From Temnothorax longispinosus (taxonomy: Eukaryota; Arthropoda; Insecta; Hymenoptera; Formicidae), in assembly GCF_030848805.1 (NCBI RefSeq), contig NC_092363.1, positions 4,898,001 to 4,962,000 on the forward strand: DNA of 64,000 nt. The letters are read 5' to 3'. Below the pieces are notes generated by a model, which was not told where the DNA came from, searched no databases, and worked only from the letters and a program-made list of their open reading frames with translations. The position numbers were made by a program, and so were the translations under genes. Shown in pieces: positions 24,279-39,000 of this stretch; positions within the stretch are counted from its first letter, which is position 1, and each line of letters starts with the position of its first letter.

Positions 24279-27060
24279 TCACAATATCGGCGGCAGGAAC
24301 GTGCCTGAGTCGTCGAGATTCGGGTCTAAGCTCGCAACGATGTCGCCGGTCGACGCGTGCCTCGACGTCGCTGTCTGCGTGCTGCTCGCCAGGGCGTGAC
24401 TGCTCGCGCTGCCGTTCAGCTTGCTCTTCACCATCAGGCCGCCGCCGTTGTCGGTGACGTCGGTGCCTGTGGAGACCTTCTGCACGTATTTGCGACCCTT
24501 GTACAACCGGTACATCGTGTACGGCGGGTCCTCCATCGTCGTTGCCCGTTGCCGCGGCGCGCTCACAGTCACGCTCACCGTCTGCGGAGCATGCGCGGAT
24601 TCCCGCGGCGTCTCGACGCTCGTCGTCGTCGTATTCGCGCTCGCGTTCACCGTCGACGAGGCTATCGCTGACGAGGAGGAGCTCACGTGCGAAGACGACG
24701 ACGAAGTCAGCCACTCGTGACGCATCGCCTCGTCGGGGGTCATACGCTTCTTTGGATCCCACCTAGTAGTGTAATGAATCATTTAGTATAAAATTTGCAT
24801 AATTCGATAATATAATACAATCTATTATCAATACCTAATAGAAAATATATTCGACAAATAAGAAACTTGCCAATTCATTATAAAGAACTTATAATAATTT
24901 TATTTTCTATAAAAATGATTTATCAACTGAGAACTTTAGATTTTCAAAGATATAATAGCAAAGTCGATTTTGTATAATAGAATTCTCGAATAATAAATCT
25001 ACGCTAGAATACCGCGTATTGTAAGGAACTTACTCGAGGCATCTGCTAACGAAGTTTACGAAGAGCATGTCGGAGCACCGTAGTGCCAGCGAGAGGTTCT
25101 TGCTACCTACCCATCTCTTCTTGCCCTTGCTGTTTGTCACGCATCGCGGACTTCCCTTCTGATCTGCAATTATTTTAAACCCGGTTCTCTAAGTATTACC
25201 GTGTGCGCGGCACATCGACCGTTTTTTATCTTCAGTGGGGACACTTCTGCCTCCAGAGTTTCTAGTACTCGCGGGTATTAATAGCTTACCGAAGAAGAGC
25301 CTGCGACGAGTGGCGTGATTGATAATGTGCTCCGGTGGTTGACCGAGGACCTCCATAATGCAGGCGAGCTGTTCTATCTCGTCCTCGCCCGGAAACAGGG
25401 GATATCCCGTGTACAGCTCGGCTAAGATACAGCCCAGACTCCACATATCGATCGGCGTGCCGTAGGGAAGACCGAGAATCACTTCCGGACTCCTGTAGAA
25501 CCTCGACTGTATGTACGTGTAAACGCGCTGGTGGCTGTAACACGACGAGCCGAAATCGATGACTTTGATCGAGCTGCTCCCCCGTTGTTTCAGCAGCACA
25601 TTTTCCTGTAACAATGACAATGTATATGAGACACGGCACTCGAATGATTAACGAATGAATAAAACATGACTGTGCGCTCCTTCGTGTTACCCACCGGTTT
25701 CAAGTCACAGTGAATGATGTTCTCTCGGTAGAGCAGTCTCAGGCAACTAATTAGCGAGTTGGCGAAACGGCGGATCAGGCTCAGGCTGAATCCTTGATAA
25801 TTGTTCTTTTTGATTAGCTCGTACAGATTCAAGCTGCAACGACAATTTTACTTGTTCGTTTAAATAAATTCCAGCGGGCGGAGGCTCGACTCTGCTTATC
25901 TCGCTTGATCTCGCTCACCTCATTAATTCGAAACTGATGCACAGGTGATTCCTGAAGTAAAAATATTCTAGCATATGTATCACATTGTGCTGAGAGTTCC
26001 CGTCCAAATCCTTCTTTCTGAGATGCTCCAAGATTCTCACCTCGATGAGCGCCTGATGATGGAATCTCTTTTTGTTCCTGCAAGGACAGTGAAAGCCGCG
26101 CTGTTTAAATAAAGAAACGACGCAGTGCGCGCTCGGAAAGCGGACGCATCCGGAAAAATGCCGGATGCATCAGACATTATCCCATTACGGACGCGTCGCG
26201 TTTTTCTTCAGATCGTATCTCGCTGATCTGAGTCATAGCGAGATGAGTGTATACCGTTTCCGCGTACCTGATAATCTTGATGGCGATGTGCTGTCCCGTT
26301 TTGTGATCCAGCGCTCGGATCACCTGACCGAAACTCCCCTTGCCGATCACCTCCAAAATCTCGTATCTGAATGCACACAAGTTTCGTATAATTTACACAC
26401 GTGCAAGAGAAAAAAAAAACCCGAGAAAACGACGTAAACCACGAGATTTAAGAAAGGCGAAAAGAAGAGTCGCGTTCTCGCAATTACCAGTCCCGTTTAC
26501 CGTTGACGCGTGGATATCTTTCACGCGCGGAGAAAATTCGTCGTTGAACATTTTTTACTTACTGTTTCGCGATTTATCGCGACAGTTTACCGCGTGCGTT
26601 TAGATACAACTGTACGCGCAGCGTACTCAACCGCAATTTCTCCTCTCGAGAGCAACGACGCACGGAATGCAGCAAGAGTGCGCGCAATCGCGAGATTCCA
26701 TTGCTAAGCTTAGCTAGCTATACGATCTCCGAGCTGTGTAGTCGGCGAAACAAACCTCGTGCGCGTGCGGCGATAATAATTAGGAGAGAAGAGGGAAAGT
26801 CCACACATCGCCGGGGCATCGGCGAAGGAGAACGGTCGCTCACCTGTAGGAGATATGATCGTGCAGGACCTTGTTGTAACTGCCGTTTTCGTCGTCGTAG
26901 CCGCCGTTCTGGGAGGAGACCTCCTCGCCGTGGATCTTGTGGGCCGACAGGCCCAGGTACCAGATCTCCGAGTACTTCTCGATCTCGGCGCGCTCGAATT
27001 CCGTCAGTCTGGAGCCGTAATACTTCACCGCCTCCTGGGGCGTCATGGGCAATCTCCCGG
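24279..27060 (-). CDS. Dyrk2: Dyrk2 coding exons 4-10 (DYRK-homology box, kinase domain, C-terminal tail)
   Basis: Seven exons separated by short introns (about 126-690 bp) encode residues 131-644. Exon 4 (27060-26844) carries the DYRK-homology box and the NGGYDDENGSY segment. Exon 5 (26366-26268) carries the glycine loop and catalytic lysine, exon 6 (26077-25919) helix C, exons 7-8 (25833-25695, 25605-25290) the catalytic and activation loops, and exon 9 (25163-25034) a CMGC-type insert including KGKKRWVGSKNLSLALRC. Exon 10 (24762-24279) has RMTPDEAMRHEWL and a Ser/Thr-rich tail with two runs of five serines. All expected catalytic residues are present, so the kinase should be active. Confidence 0.95.
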
Positions 27061-30000
27061 CTATTTTTTCCGCGAAGAAAAAACACACGTGAGGCCGGGC
27101 TGCGTACTTTGGGGAGTCCGCAGCGGGAGTTACGTAAGTCTCCGACGGATCATAGATTCTTTTTTTTTTCGTTACGAGCGTAATATCTTTGGTACATAAA
27201 TCCCACGCGTTTTCCCTGATTAATCTCGGCTATACGGAGAGCGCTTAATTTCTATTAAACCGTGCAAAGCTGTATTTATTCGTTCGCGAAGTACGAACCG
27301 AGAATTGTCTTTCCGGAGGAGCATGAATAATTTCTCTCACATGTGCCGTAATCCCATATTGCCGTTGCAATTCACGTCGGCGTAACAGCGCGTTCCGTAC
27401 GCTCAGATGCGTATCCGCGGCGTCTTAAATACGCAATTCGGTCGACGATGTATTAAATGATAGCGCGGCACGACTGGCACGTTTCCCCACACGCGCCGCA
27501 TAAGGTACCGCGATTTTCGCGTAATCATAGTGTTCTCACATACCGTATACTTCGGGGGAAGTAGCACTAATGGGTTCGTGCAGCGGCATATTGTGGATGT
27601 TGTTGCTCGTGCTGTTAGAATTGTTCGCATTGTTGTTGTCCGTCTTGTCCACTCGCGTCGGCTTGCTGTTGAAGAAAGACGGCAATTTCTGGAACAAACA
27701 GAAGAATTTTCTTTTAGCATTTTCTTTTACGTACGAGCCTATCAAAAGCGTCTACCAAGATTCGCGACGCCGGCATCTGAACAAAAAGATCGAGCTCGCA
27801 ACTTGCTCGAACTCGCAGATTTATTTGCCCACGCGTGCAATGACTCGAGTTTTCAAGGGCAGTATCTTTACGATCAGTGGAGTTTCTCGAGAAGGTACAG
27901 GATGATTATAGTTCCAGCGTGAAACATCAGCCGAAATATAAAATTGATCAAGTTGCACGTGCTGAGAAAGTGAACGTTGAAATTTTTAGAAGAATGCCGA
28001 GAGAGCACATTCAATTAATTTTCGTTGCAGGCCCATCCCCCGAACTCGGAAGAAAATTTGACGCGAACCTTTTGAGAGATTGCTCGTATATTGTATCAAT
28101 ATACATCTAACGTATTCCTACGAAGTACCTTCCGTGCGTTTCTCCGCCGCGCAATTTTATCGACGCGAGGAAATAACACCGCAATTACCCCGCGCTCGGT
28201 TTTCGCGTTAAAATTGCCCGAATCGCTTCCGTGGCGGTCGAAGGCTTTTCTTCGCATCGTGAAAGTGGCGCGGTGGTATGATCTCTTAAAGAAAGTGGCA
28301 CGCACATGCGCGAATGCACGGCATCGGCATATACGTTTCCACGTGTGTGTGTCCGTGCGATGTGGTGACCCCCGATTTAACAAGTTTAACGACACCGAGA
28401 AGTGACCCGGACAATTATTTCTTCGCTCCCGAGAGAGCCATTAAAACGTTTCGTCGGCGGAGAGCGACGCCTTTCCGTACCAACAGCCAGGGGCAGTCAC
28501 CGGTCGTGAATGCACCTCGAATGACAAGCAGGCCTGCTGTTGTTCGTCAGCTTCGCGTCGGAGTCTCTAGCCGTTCATTAGATTTCCTCGCGCGTCTTTC
28601 CGCCGATGTTAAATATTTATGGCCGAATGCCGGCAATCGATTTCGGGTATCGTTGCCAACTCCGAGTGTCCCGGCATCGGAAAAGTATATATCCACGGTG
28701 AATATCCTGACATAAGTCGGCGGAACGTGTTTAACGGCAAAGCGATGAATTATCTAATGGCGTCCAATGGCGCGGGTCAAACACCTCCGGAATCTACTGC
28801 ATTCTAGAAAATCATATAAACGTTTCATCCGAGAGATAAAACGCTTTCTCGCTTCCTCAGACGTTCACCCTACGCGAGAATAAGAAAAATGATGAGTTTA
28901 TTTATTCACAATAAATAAAATTACGCGAGAAAATATACGCCGTTTATTTTCGGCCTTTAAGTATCTTGGAAACAGACACCTCGCCGAGGTGGGTACCACG
29001 CTCACCTCGCTCCAGATGTATAGCACTGTTAACAGTATTTACGCGTGTGACGTTATGAGAAAGTATCGAAGTAACGAATGCACTTGATATGAATATTCAA
29101 TAGAGCTCTGGATATCGCTCCGCGTGTCACCGACGTTTACCTTCGGCGCACAGCAATCGCGAACGTATAATTTTCAATACGCGAAATATTCGTATTGGAA
29201 TACCAAGTGCTCTCCTCAACGCATTTGACGTAACGATCGTTGTATTTTAATTAATGTCGATCACGACGATCACTCTAAATAGATCTCCTCGCGCAAACGC
29301 TTGATCTACGAAGGCGCGAGCTACGACAAAGTACGACGCGATTCGGCGCCAATTGATCAGGCCTGGCGGCAATTAAGGTCAGGCAGAATGTTGGCATAAA
29401 TTCCTATTAAAGGGTCGCCAGAGACGGTTCACAAGTGCTCTCACGCGTCCTTGTTGCCTTCTGGTTCTACATCGCTTTGCATCTATACGTAATCGCGCTC
29501 GCGAAAGAACCCACGTTTCTCATCGAAACGATTCAATCAAACGCCGCGCCGGCTGATCGCACGATTTTCATCGCCCGACGTTTCCAGACCGGAATCTCTC
29601 TCTCTCTGCTTCGTTAATTTCGTGCGCGGTAAAATCCCCGGATCCCAATTAAAATACGGGATCTGAGAATGGATCGGCGACCGCGCGGCTCTCTCGCTCT
29701 CTGATCTGGTGTAATGAAAAATTATTATCGTCCGTTGCGCGCGCGGCTCTCTCGGACCGGCGATATACGCGGATGCGTTTCGCGCGGGGCGAGAGCGGGA
29801 TGGGAGGGCAGCGGCATAAATAAAAAGTCGCGAGTGAATAACCGTGCGGTCCGGAGGCCGCTCGTATAAATTGTAATCTTGCGTTTTACCTCGCCCCGCT
29901 CTTGCCAATCTCTCTCTCTCTCTCTTCCTTTCTCTCTCCGTCTTTCCTTCTCGCGTGCCTGATCAATAGCGCGGTTTCTCGCGCTCTTTCGCGTCTCTTT

Positions 30001-33000
30001 CTCTGTCGACCCTACGGAGGCAGTTCGCCGCCGAGCTCCAACGCGCGGCAGGTCGAGGCATGCTTAACGCACGCATAAATAACACGCACGAATCGCGCCG
30101 CCAAGACTCACGTAATGAATCCGCTGCGAGCCAAGCCTCGTTTTGACCCTCGAAACTCGAAAATCCGCCAGAGACAGGAAAGCCGACCAGGGGGGGGGGG
30201 GGACAACCTCGATGCGATAATGAAACGTTGTTCCGCGATTCGAAAATAAATCGTCGCAAAAAGCCTTGCGGTTTTCAGGAGAGCGCGCGGCTACGAAAGT
30301 GCGGCGAGAACATAGCGAGGGAGAAATTTTCTCAAGGACGCTCGAGCGCGCTCGGTTTCAGCCGCCGCCCGGTAAACCGTATTGCCTACCGATCGCGCAG
30401 ATAGGCATGCACAATAACTCCCTGTGTATCCCAGTTATGTTATGCGGTTTACCTTGTGACATCTCCCAGTCGCGGCCGCCTTTCTAATGCCGCGTGCGCC
30501 AACGCGATGCTGCCTGCAGCTGGTTGCCGCGCTTGTGTGCGCGCGCGATTACGTATAGCAGCCGCGACCGAGTACCTAATACGCGCGTACTCGGATACGT
30601 GGGACACTCCGGCGACGGCACGTGGGCGTATCGATATCTCGGAAGCACGACGCCGAGTGGAAACGTCACTCCGGCCATGGTGTACGCACGCAGGGAGGAG
30701 CTCATTAACCCGCGCGAGCGAGCCGATTCCCGGAGCGGAGCGGAATGGAGCGGAGCCGATCGGTGCTCCGTTACGACGTAACGTACGCGCCTTGAGAGCG
30801 ACTTAAATGGACGCGGATACAAACAGCGGCGCATTTTCACCGCGTGTTCTCAACGTTAATTGCAACACTATAATATCGTACTTTAGCGTTGCACTTTCCC
30901 CGAGTATCATGAATTGGATTTTTCGGATTCTTTTCTAAGAAACGTTTCGCGCGAACGAGTCACTCGTTGCTGGAAGAGAGGCAGATTGAATCTGAGGAAT
31001 ATGAATAATAAGTCTTCTTCAATTATAATGCTAGGCAAAATCCAGGAGGATTTACATGATACACCTTGCGTATGTACACAGCGGCAGATTGGATAAACAG
31101 GAATATCTCGCGCGGAAGCCACTAGATACGTGTATCAACATATCTCATCCACCCACGAATCGCGCGCTTGTAAAAGCATCAGCTGCCTTGTTTAATTCAG
31201 TAAATACACGCAGGCAAATACTTATACGAATGGCGTTGCGATTCAAAATCACTTACAATATGAGAGGGTAACGGTATACGAATGGGAATAAATAAATGTT
31301 TATGCTGGTGTTTGCCGGCAAATGGCTCGGCGAAACGCAACGCAAAGTGACTCTTTCGTTCCGCTATCATAAAGGGGCGCACGCGTGCCGCGAACAAAAC
31401 TGCACACTCTTGATTGCCGTGAATGCGGCTCATTAAAACTTCCGGGCGGCGAGTATTTCGGGTGGCCGCACGTGCGAAATAAAAATTCCCGGTCGACGGG
31501 CCGGCTATTCGTAATCCCCCGAGTGGCAAATTATCAATTAATTCCGATTATGCCAAATCAAGACAGCCCTACCAGACGGATCGATGCAAACGACGCCATG
31601 CGCCGTTTCACAGTCGAAAATGTTACGTATTATGTCCCAATTCTGCATTTACTTCACATAATTTGATAATTTAGAGCAATAGAATTCATAAAATAAATTC
31701 TTCAGCCAAAAACCAAATCTGAAGAAAGATATTTTTCTGTAAATATACAGAGCTTTACTTTAATTTACGAAATCTATGGACCGCGCGTATCGCGATGTAA
31801 ATGCAAATTAAATTTCAACTGCAAATTAATGTAAATTTTACGCGCGGAGAGAAGGAAGATATTACTTGCGCGAAGTCTCGGTCAGTAATTAAATCGGAGT
31901 TAAATTTTATATAGGATAGAGATTTCTTCGATGTTCCGTTATAGAGATTAGCTGCGAGTAACTGTTTGAGTTACTTTTTTCGCCTGTAAACTAGAAAGTG
32001 TTTTTGTTATAGAGATGTGCGCAATCTCTTGTAAAGCGGGAAAGTGAAACCGTCTGCCAGTAAGCGTGATAAATCACTGACTAATGCGTACGTTAACGAC
32101 TTAATTTCGCGCGGCTATTAATAGGATTCAAAATATACGCGTGTTCTCGGGGAGAATCGGCGATTATTTGAACAGATGCGAACTCGTAACTATAATTTGG
32201 CACAGCATCAATTTGCGACTCTCGACGATTTACTATTCGCAAATCTTACACTTGGTCGGGATGCCGGCGGACGATTATAAAAGCCAAGGTGCGCGAGAGC
32301 CAGTATATTATTTAAACGTTCTAAAATTTGTACCAGGCTCGGTCAGTCCACTTACATTGCCAAAGCAAATCCTGCGTTCAATGTCCCGGAAACATATTTA
32401 TAGATATCTCGAATTAAATTGCAGTTATTAACGTACCAGCGAGTATTTGCTAAGAGAAAATATTCGTAAATAAATTCTCGTGTCAAAATAATGTTTGAAA
32501 TAAATTTTATTTGCCCAATAAAGATAAGCTAAAAAAAAACCTGAAATAGCGATATATTCCATATTTATCGTGCAAATTAATCCAGACTGCGAGCAGAAAA
32601 ATTGAGAATCCTTTTCAGAAATTAAAGAGCTCTTTACGATCGAACTAAAGTCGGATGTGCTCGAGCGCGATCCTCGAATTTACCGTTAGTATTTTAATTA
32701 ACGAGGTCCGTCATGGGTTATTTGAGTTATTTCTAATGCGCCTGTAATGCACCGACCTCCCTCGGTGCAATTACCGATTACTCGGAGGATTTATTAAGCA
32801 TCGTCTACCGTTTACCGTTCTGCTAAATCGCAAATAAAAAAAAAACTGCACCATATCCCCTCGTTAAAAAGGTCAGATGTGAACTCCTGGAAACATTATC
32901 TTTGATCTTCTCTGATATCCGTATACTTGTTGCTTTCATTTATCTAATTTACCCTTAGTTTAAATCGCCGAGATACGATTAAATCGCTAATCAGTTGGAG

Positions 33001-36000
33001 TTCCTCGGGCCGTTTTGCGGAACACGCGAAAGTTCGAAACTGCAAAGCGTGCCGGCCGAATCAGCAAAAGCGAACGTTATCATTCCAGGCTTTCCTGTTT
33101 CTCATCTTCTCGCGTCTGCAATTTCTCTCTTTCGCTCGGGCACGCGCGGTTCCGGCCTGGACGCACTCCGAGGAAGATACTGAATAATATCCTCCAACGC
33201 TATCATTGACACACTTGCTAAACCGACCCCATAGTCTCGACAGCGGTCGTCGTCGCGGACTCGCTTCGGTCGTCCCGATCAAAAGTTATAGACGCACCTA
33301 CGCACACGCGTGCTGCACATCCTGGCCGGGATTGCGTAAGAGTTACTACACGGTCGATCACTTCCTTTCCGAACGAAGCAAAAGGAGCACGAGCGAGCAA
33401 CCGGTATTTTCACCGATATTTTCACCGGTATTCGCGCGCGGATGTGTTCCAGATAAATTTCATAATTATGTAACGGAGTCGACGCTAAAAACGCACGTAG
33501 GATGATGCGATTGGCAGATTTCTCCCCGGGATTACTGGAGATTACACGGCTGTTCGGTCGCTCGATTTGCGATTGATTGCGGCATTAACGTAACGTCGGC
33601 GCTTCTAATAATCAATGACTCGTGAAACGAGAGTCCGGAGTAGCCTTGTAATTGTGCGCTCCCGGTTTTTCAAATTCATAAGAAACGTTCGGACGCGCGT
33701 TGCCGCGTATAGGTACGATATCCGCCGTTGCATAACGTTACTGGAGAATATCGCTGTATAATTGCGCTTCGACGAAAGGCGGATTTCGAAGAAACCATTT
33801 ATTTTATCTGCTTCGGTATCTCCCGTGTCAAATTATGAGCGACGCAAGTTATTTACATGTAGAAGCGTATTTGTCAAAAGCAATCGATAAGAGTCGAGTG
33901 TCGAGTCATTATCTAAATATAAATATCGGACAGATTATTAAAAATTATAATCACGGAGAATAAAGGATTTATATAAATTGAACGCATTAGAGGAATAAAA
34001 ATGCAAATATACTGCATATTATATAATATATGTGAATGAATGTCAAATAATGCAACGCGCGACGAGCAATAATCGTCCTTTTCAAACACGGTAGATTAGG
34101 TAAAGCTTGCTTATTGAGAAATATTCATGAATATGTTATTAGTTGCGCATATTGCGATCTACATACGTTTATGAAACAAACGATACGTTTCAATCGTATG
34201 GATCATGTTTCGGTGAACGTCAATCGCGGCATTGTGCAAATTCTCCCGACCGAAATTCACGGTTTCATCTGGAGATAAACAGCAATATGATTTATTCATG
34301 AAAAAACCGATACGGACACGCCGGAATCAGCATGAATCGGAACAAAAGTTTCGCGCAAGGCGAAACAGACAGCGGGAGAAAGAGACTCTCCTCGAGAGGC
34401 GGGAAACGCGGCCACGGCGCCGATATTTACGCGGCCTATAAACTTATTTGTACGGTGCTGTTTTATCATTTTAAGCGATTCCGGAACGGGCGAGATCGTC
34501 CGGCGCCGACGATTTCGCGTTTATGGATGAAGATCGGTAATTTCTCCAGGAGAATAACAATGGCGGCGGGGAGATCGGATCGGCGGAGATGATAACGAGC
34601 CGATGAGCGGTCGCATCTTTCTCTCTTGTAGGACGAAACTGACCTCAAATAAAACCTGCTAGAAAACATCTCGGACTCGCGAGGAGGCCTCGCTTCTTTT
34701 TACGCGTACTCGCGGCGTGCGTTTCGAATAATAAACTGGTTTCGGAGTTCCGGCTCTCCGTCCTTCTTCGTCCAGTTGACGAACTGGACGCGCAGAATCG
34801 CGCGAGATGAGACGAGACGAGAACGCCTTAATAAGGCAACGAAACCTTTTTATACGTATATGGTAGTGACTAGACCAAGTAGGCGTTTCCTTTTTTTTTC
34901 ACATTAACTGCCAAGTGTCCCACCTTGAGCATTTATAAACGATTTACGAGGAATATTTCTTCCGACCAGTCATCGAAACCAGTATTTCGAGAGATACAAT
35001 TTTAATACAAGATTGGAGATCATGTACCCCCTTTTTTCTCGCGCGCCCTACTTTTATCCCCGTGATTGGTAGCCCGACGGACCGATCCGCTCGCGAGGAA
35101 CAACGGATCCTTCGGTCGGCACGTTCGCGGAACCCAAGAAGGCCTTTATTACGATTTTTTTCCGTGCGCCTCACCCGCGGACAATGGAAACTGGAAAGAC
35201 AATCGAGCGTCAAGCCCGTGGAAGCCTTTCATTGCTTAACAACTTCTGCGTATTGAAATTCAATCGCGCGCCGTGCCACGGCGGGGATATACCTTTGTCG
35301 TTCACGACGTAGGCCGTGGCGACACAATTTCCGCCTTGGAGCGGAGATTCGACCGAATGTTGAACTCCCGTTCCTCCGTCTTCGTCGTCTTCGACGGCAC
35401 AAACGGCCGGGAAGCAATTATTTCGATTGGGATTCATCATCTGTCGCCCCTCAGAAATTCGTGAAAGTCACATTTCAAGCTCGTCGCTAATTTCTCATTC
35501 GGCGAGTCTTTTATTCGCGATTAAAGAGAAAATACTTGCGCTATTATAAAAATTAAGAAATAAGATTTCTTTCAGAAGCTTTCTGACAGAAGTTTCAGCA
35601 TTAATTAACACTAAAGTAATGACAAAACAAATAATTAATACTATTATGTTGCAAACTAGCGTTATAATTAATGTGCATACGATAAATATCGAGTGCATTT
35701 TTCGTGAAATTAGGTGACTTAGTATTCATTGTTTTTTTTTTCACGCGTCGAGAAACTTGGGCGGATGTAACCGGATGCGGACTACGATCTCGCGAAGGAA
35801 AAGTCGCACATGGCCTTCTTGCACACGTGAGCGGCTCACGCGTGTTTGGGACACACACGTGTGATGCGGTTACCGGATTCAGCGGAGTGTCGCCCGTTGC
35901 CACTGACATGTACAACATGCGTATGAGTGCACACGCAGGCGAGTATCGGCTGCACGACGCGGCCCGAAACGAGCTTTCTCCGTTACCACTCTCTCGGCGC

Positions 36001-39000
36001 CCTTTTGAATCGTCCAAGTCTTGTAACGGCGCGTGTGGTTTATGCGAGAGCATCGAAAAAGCGCAGCTGCAAGAAGAACCGGCTGGGAAATAAACCGGAA
36101 AGTTTTGTAAACGACCCGCACCGAAATTCTGACCACGAAAAAGAAACGAGCTGTCAGTTCTCCTTCACGCCGACACCTTTCGAATGTTTTTCCTGTACTC
36201 TGGCACACCTGCAATTTATGACCATGCTTTCCGAGGTCTGCTCGGAGGTTCTTCCTTGAGGAATTGTTTACCGCTGTACGCTGGCAGACCGTACGCAGCT
36301 GGAAAAGGTTTATTAGATAAGGATTCTTATGCAAATATTCAATTTACATCTTTACGCCGCAAACCGCTATCGCCAGAAGTGATTTCTTCGGCGTGACTAC
36401 TGTATTGCAACGGTAATTGCTAAGAAAACTTCGATACTTTTCTTGATATTAATCTTACGAATAACTAATTACCTTATTACTTCAACTTAATTGCTTGAAT
36501 CTAATCTTGATAGCGGATCGCGATAATTATCCTCAAGGTTTGTTTCAAACGATCGCTTTGCACGATAATACCTGCACAGCGTTTAATTTTAATCAGTCAT
36601 GCTAGTTAAATTTATAGTCGGAGACGAAAAGTCGATTTATGCTTATATTATGAGATGATACATTTATGTAACGATTGCAAACAATGACTCGCCTATAAAA
36701 GAAATATAGAGCCAAGGCCGATCGCCTTGACACACAACGGAACGCACAACCTCAGAAACCGGAAAATACTAATCGCCCATCGGTCTCAACGATGCGTTGT
36801 GCAACGGCATCTTGGAGGAACGCTGAAACTGCAACCGCATCGCGACAATTATTTATTTTTCCCATTAAATACAACAGCATATATTAAGCATACGCGATCA
36901 GTGTCATGAAAGTGGGATAAGCAGTAAGCGCTTCTGAGAGAAAAAAAATTTGTATCGGCTTCTCAGTCTACATTCTACATATTATGATTACTGCTGCTGC
37001 GCGATAAAGTTTTATTATTAGAAGGGCAAAATCGATTCGAAAAAAATATGCGCCTAAAAGGATTAAAGATAATTTTCTTTATCACCCTCAAATTATCGCC
37101 TACATTAACTATGAACATCTTACCCCCCCCCCTCCCCTCAAAAGGATCAGAGATGATCCTTCACAAATATACGACGTGCACAAGATCGCTGAGGCGATCC
37201 ATCACCCATCACAGAATTGTAAATTCTAGGTGTAACGATAAAGGAACGTACACACGCACCTCCACGCATAATTTTTACGCAACATGTATACTGTACGCGC
37301 CGTGCATTAAATGTGCGTGTAATGCGTCGATATAAAACTTTTACGATGATTATATCGTTAAACGACGCATTTTTTCACGAGACTTCGAATACCAGCGACC
37401 AGCTGTTCGACAATGATCATCGCGGATCGTTTTCGAAAGGTTTTGACGCTTCGAACGCGCATTGTGAAGGGACCTCGCGGTTTCCTCGCGTGTGCATCGC
37501 GAATTATAATGATCGCTCGTTTCAAGGAGAAGCGAACGATCCAAGAAAGGAGCGCGTTGCGCGTCGAATATTGTCTTTCGAGATCGGTGATATAAAGGAA
37601 TTGAGCGTTTAGCGAGAAATACTGCAAAGATACGAAGAATCGGTCGGCTTTTTTTTATCGAAGTTATCAATTGGTCACGTCTACTCGATGGACCGCGATT
37701 TCTGTAATTTCGTAGAGATGTATATGTATCGCGTAACAAGATCATAATATAGATTAATAAGACCGTGCTTGTGGCATGTCTTCAAGCGTAACTAACTGGT
37801 ACTCAAACCTGTCATTATCGCGTATGATTCGTTAAAAGTTTCTCTCGTTACCGAGTTAGATTACCGCAAACGAGTTATTAATCGAAATCTTTGTACTGGT
37901 CGTATTGGTACATTGAACTCATCAGTTTCGCCCGTTCAAAATAAAGGCGTTTATCGAGATTCTTATCGGATAAGCGTGTGAGCAAAATGAGAATTTCAAC
38001 AAACTCTGTAGAGCGAGGCTGTACGTCATAAATCGCGTACAACGTACTAGACCATTTCGAAGTCGCGAGGTAGAGATTCATTCTTAATTTCACAAGTGTA
38101 CAACATAGCTCTTTTCTCCTCAGGGCGTTCTGATGACAAAATTTGTAGCTACTTTGAGTAAACAGGAATAGATTGCCAACGTTGGCGTGTGAGAGCGCGC
38201 TTCTCTTCGAGAGAGAAGACCTCGGGATTCCAAGTGTATTACAAACGATTGATGCACGCGCATCTCGTTAACGTTCGCGCGCATATGTTGGTCGTGCCGT
38301 CGCATATACGACTCGATCGTGCACACGAGGATGCGCGCCACGTACGTGCATATTTATACGTTACGCGTTACGCACGATTTTACGGCGGAAGTCACGTGAC
38401 ACACGCTCGCACGGCCCACCGGAAACGAGCGTCGATCGACAGACAAACGTCTGCGGGGTCGCATTATGTAAGAGAGAGAAACGCGCCGCCGCGTAACGGC
38501 GGCCCTGACTTATTATCAGCCTTTAACGATCGCGAATCGCCGGCGAATCGTCAGAACGGTTCCATTAACCCTCGGCGTGATCCCTTCGACGCTAACGGGA
38601 CACGCGTGACCTGAACGTTTTCTTCAGTGCAAGATGGAACGATATTAATACCATACGGCCGACGGCTACTCCTGGTTTTTGCCGTGTTCTTCTTGTTGCT
38701 CGACACCGAGAACGATAGACGGCTATCGCGCGTGCTACGAAATCTGTGATTGCGATAAGCGATAATTAACACGAGAAGTTACAGTTTTTTTTTCAGAATA
38801 CGATACAGTCGCGATAAATTTGTCGATGAAAACCTTTCAAACCGGTTTACGTGAAATCTACGATGACCCGATAAATTAAACAAGCCAATTCCTTTAGAAA
38901 ACAAAAGATTTTAGTGAAACAGTGCCAATATAATTGGTTGTAGAAAGTCAGTTTGCAATTCACGCGCGTGTTAGCATGATCCCCGAGAACGAGAAAAGAA

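Noticed and set aside
24357..24766. Plus-strand open frames of about 75-105 codons
   Set aside because: Antisense shadows of the Ser/Thr-rich last exon of Dyrk2.
27530..27922. 130-codon plus-strand frame
   Set aside because: Overlaps Dyrk2 exon 3 on the opposite strand, where the minus strand has good splice sites and correct phase.
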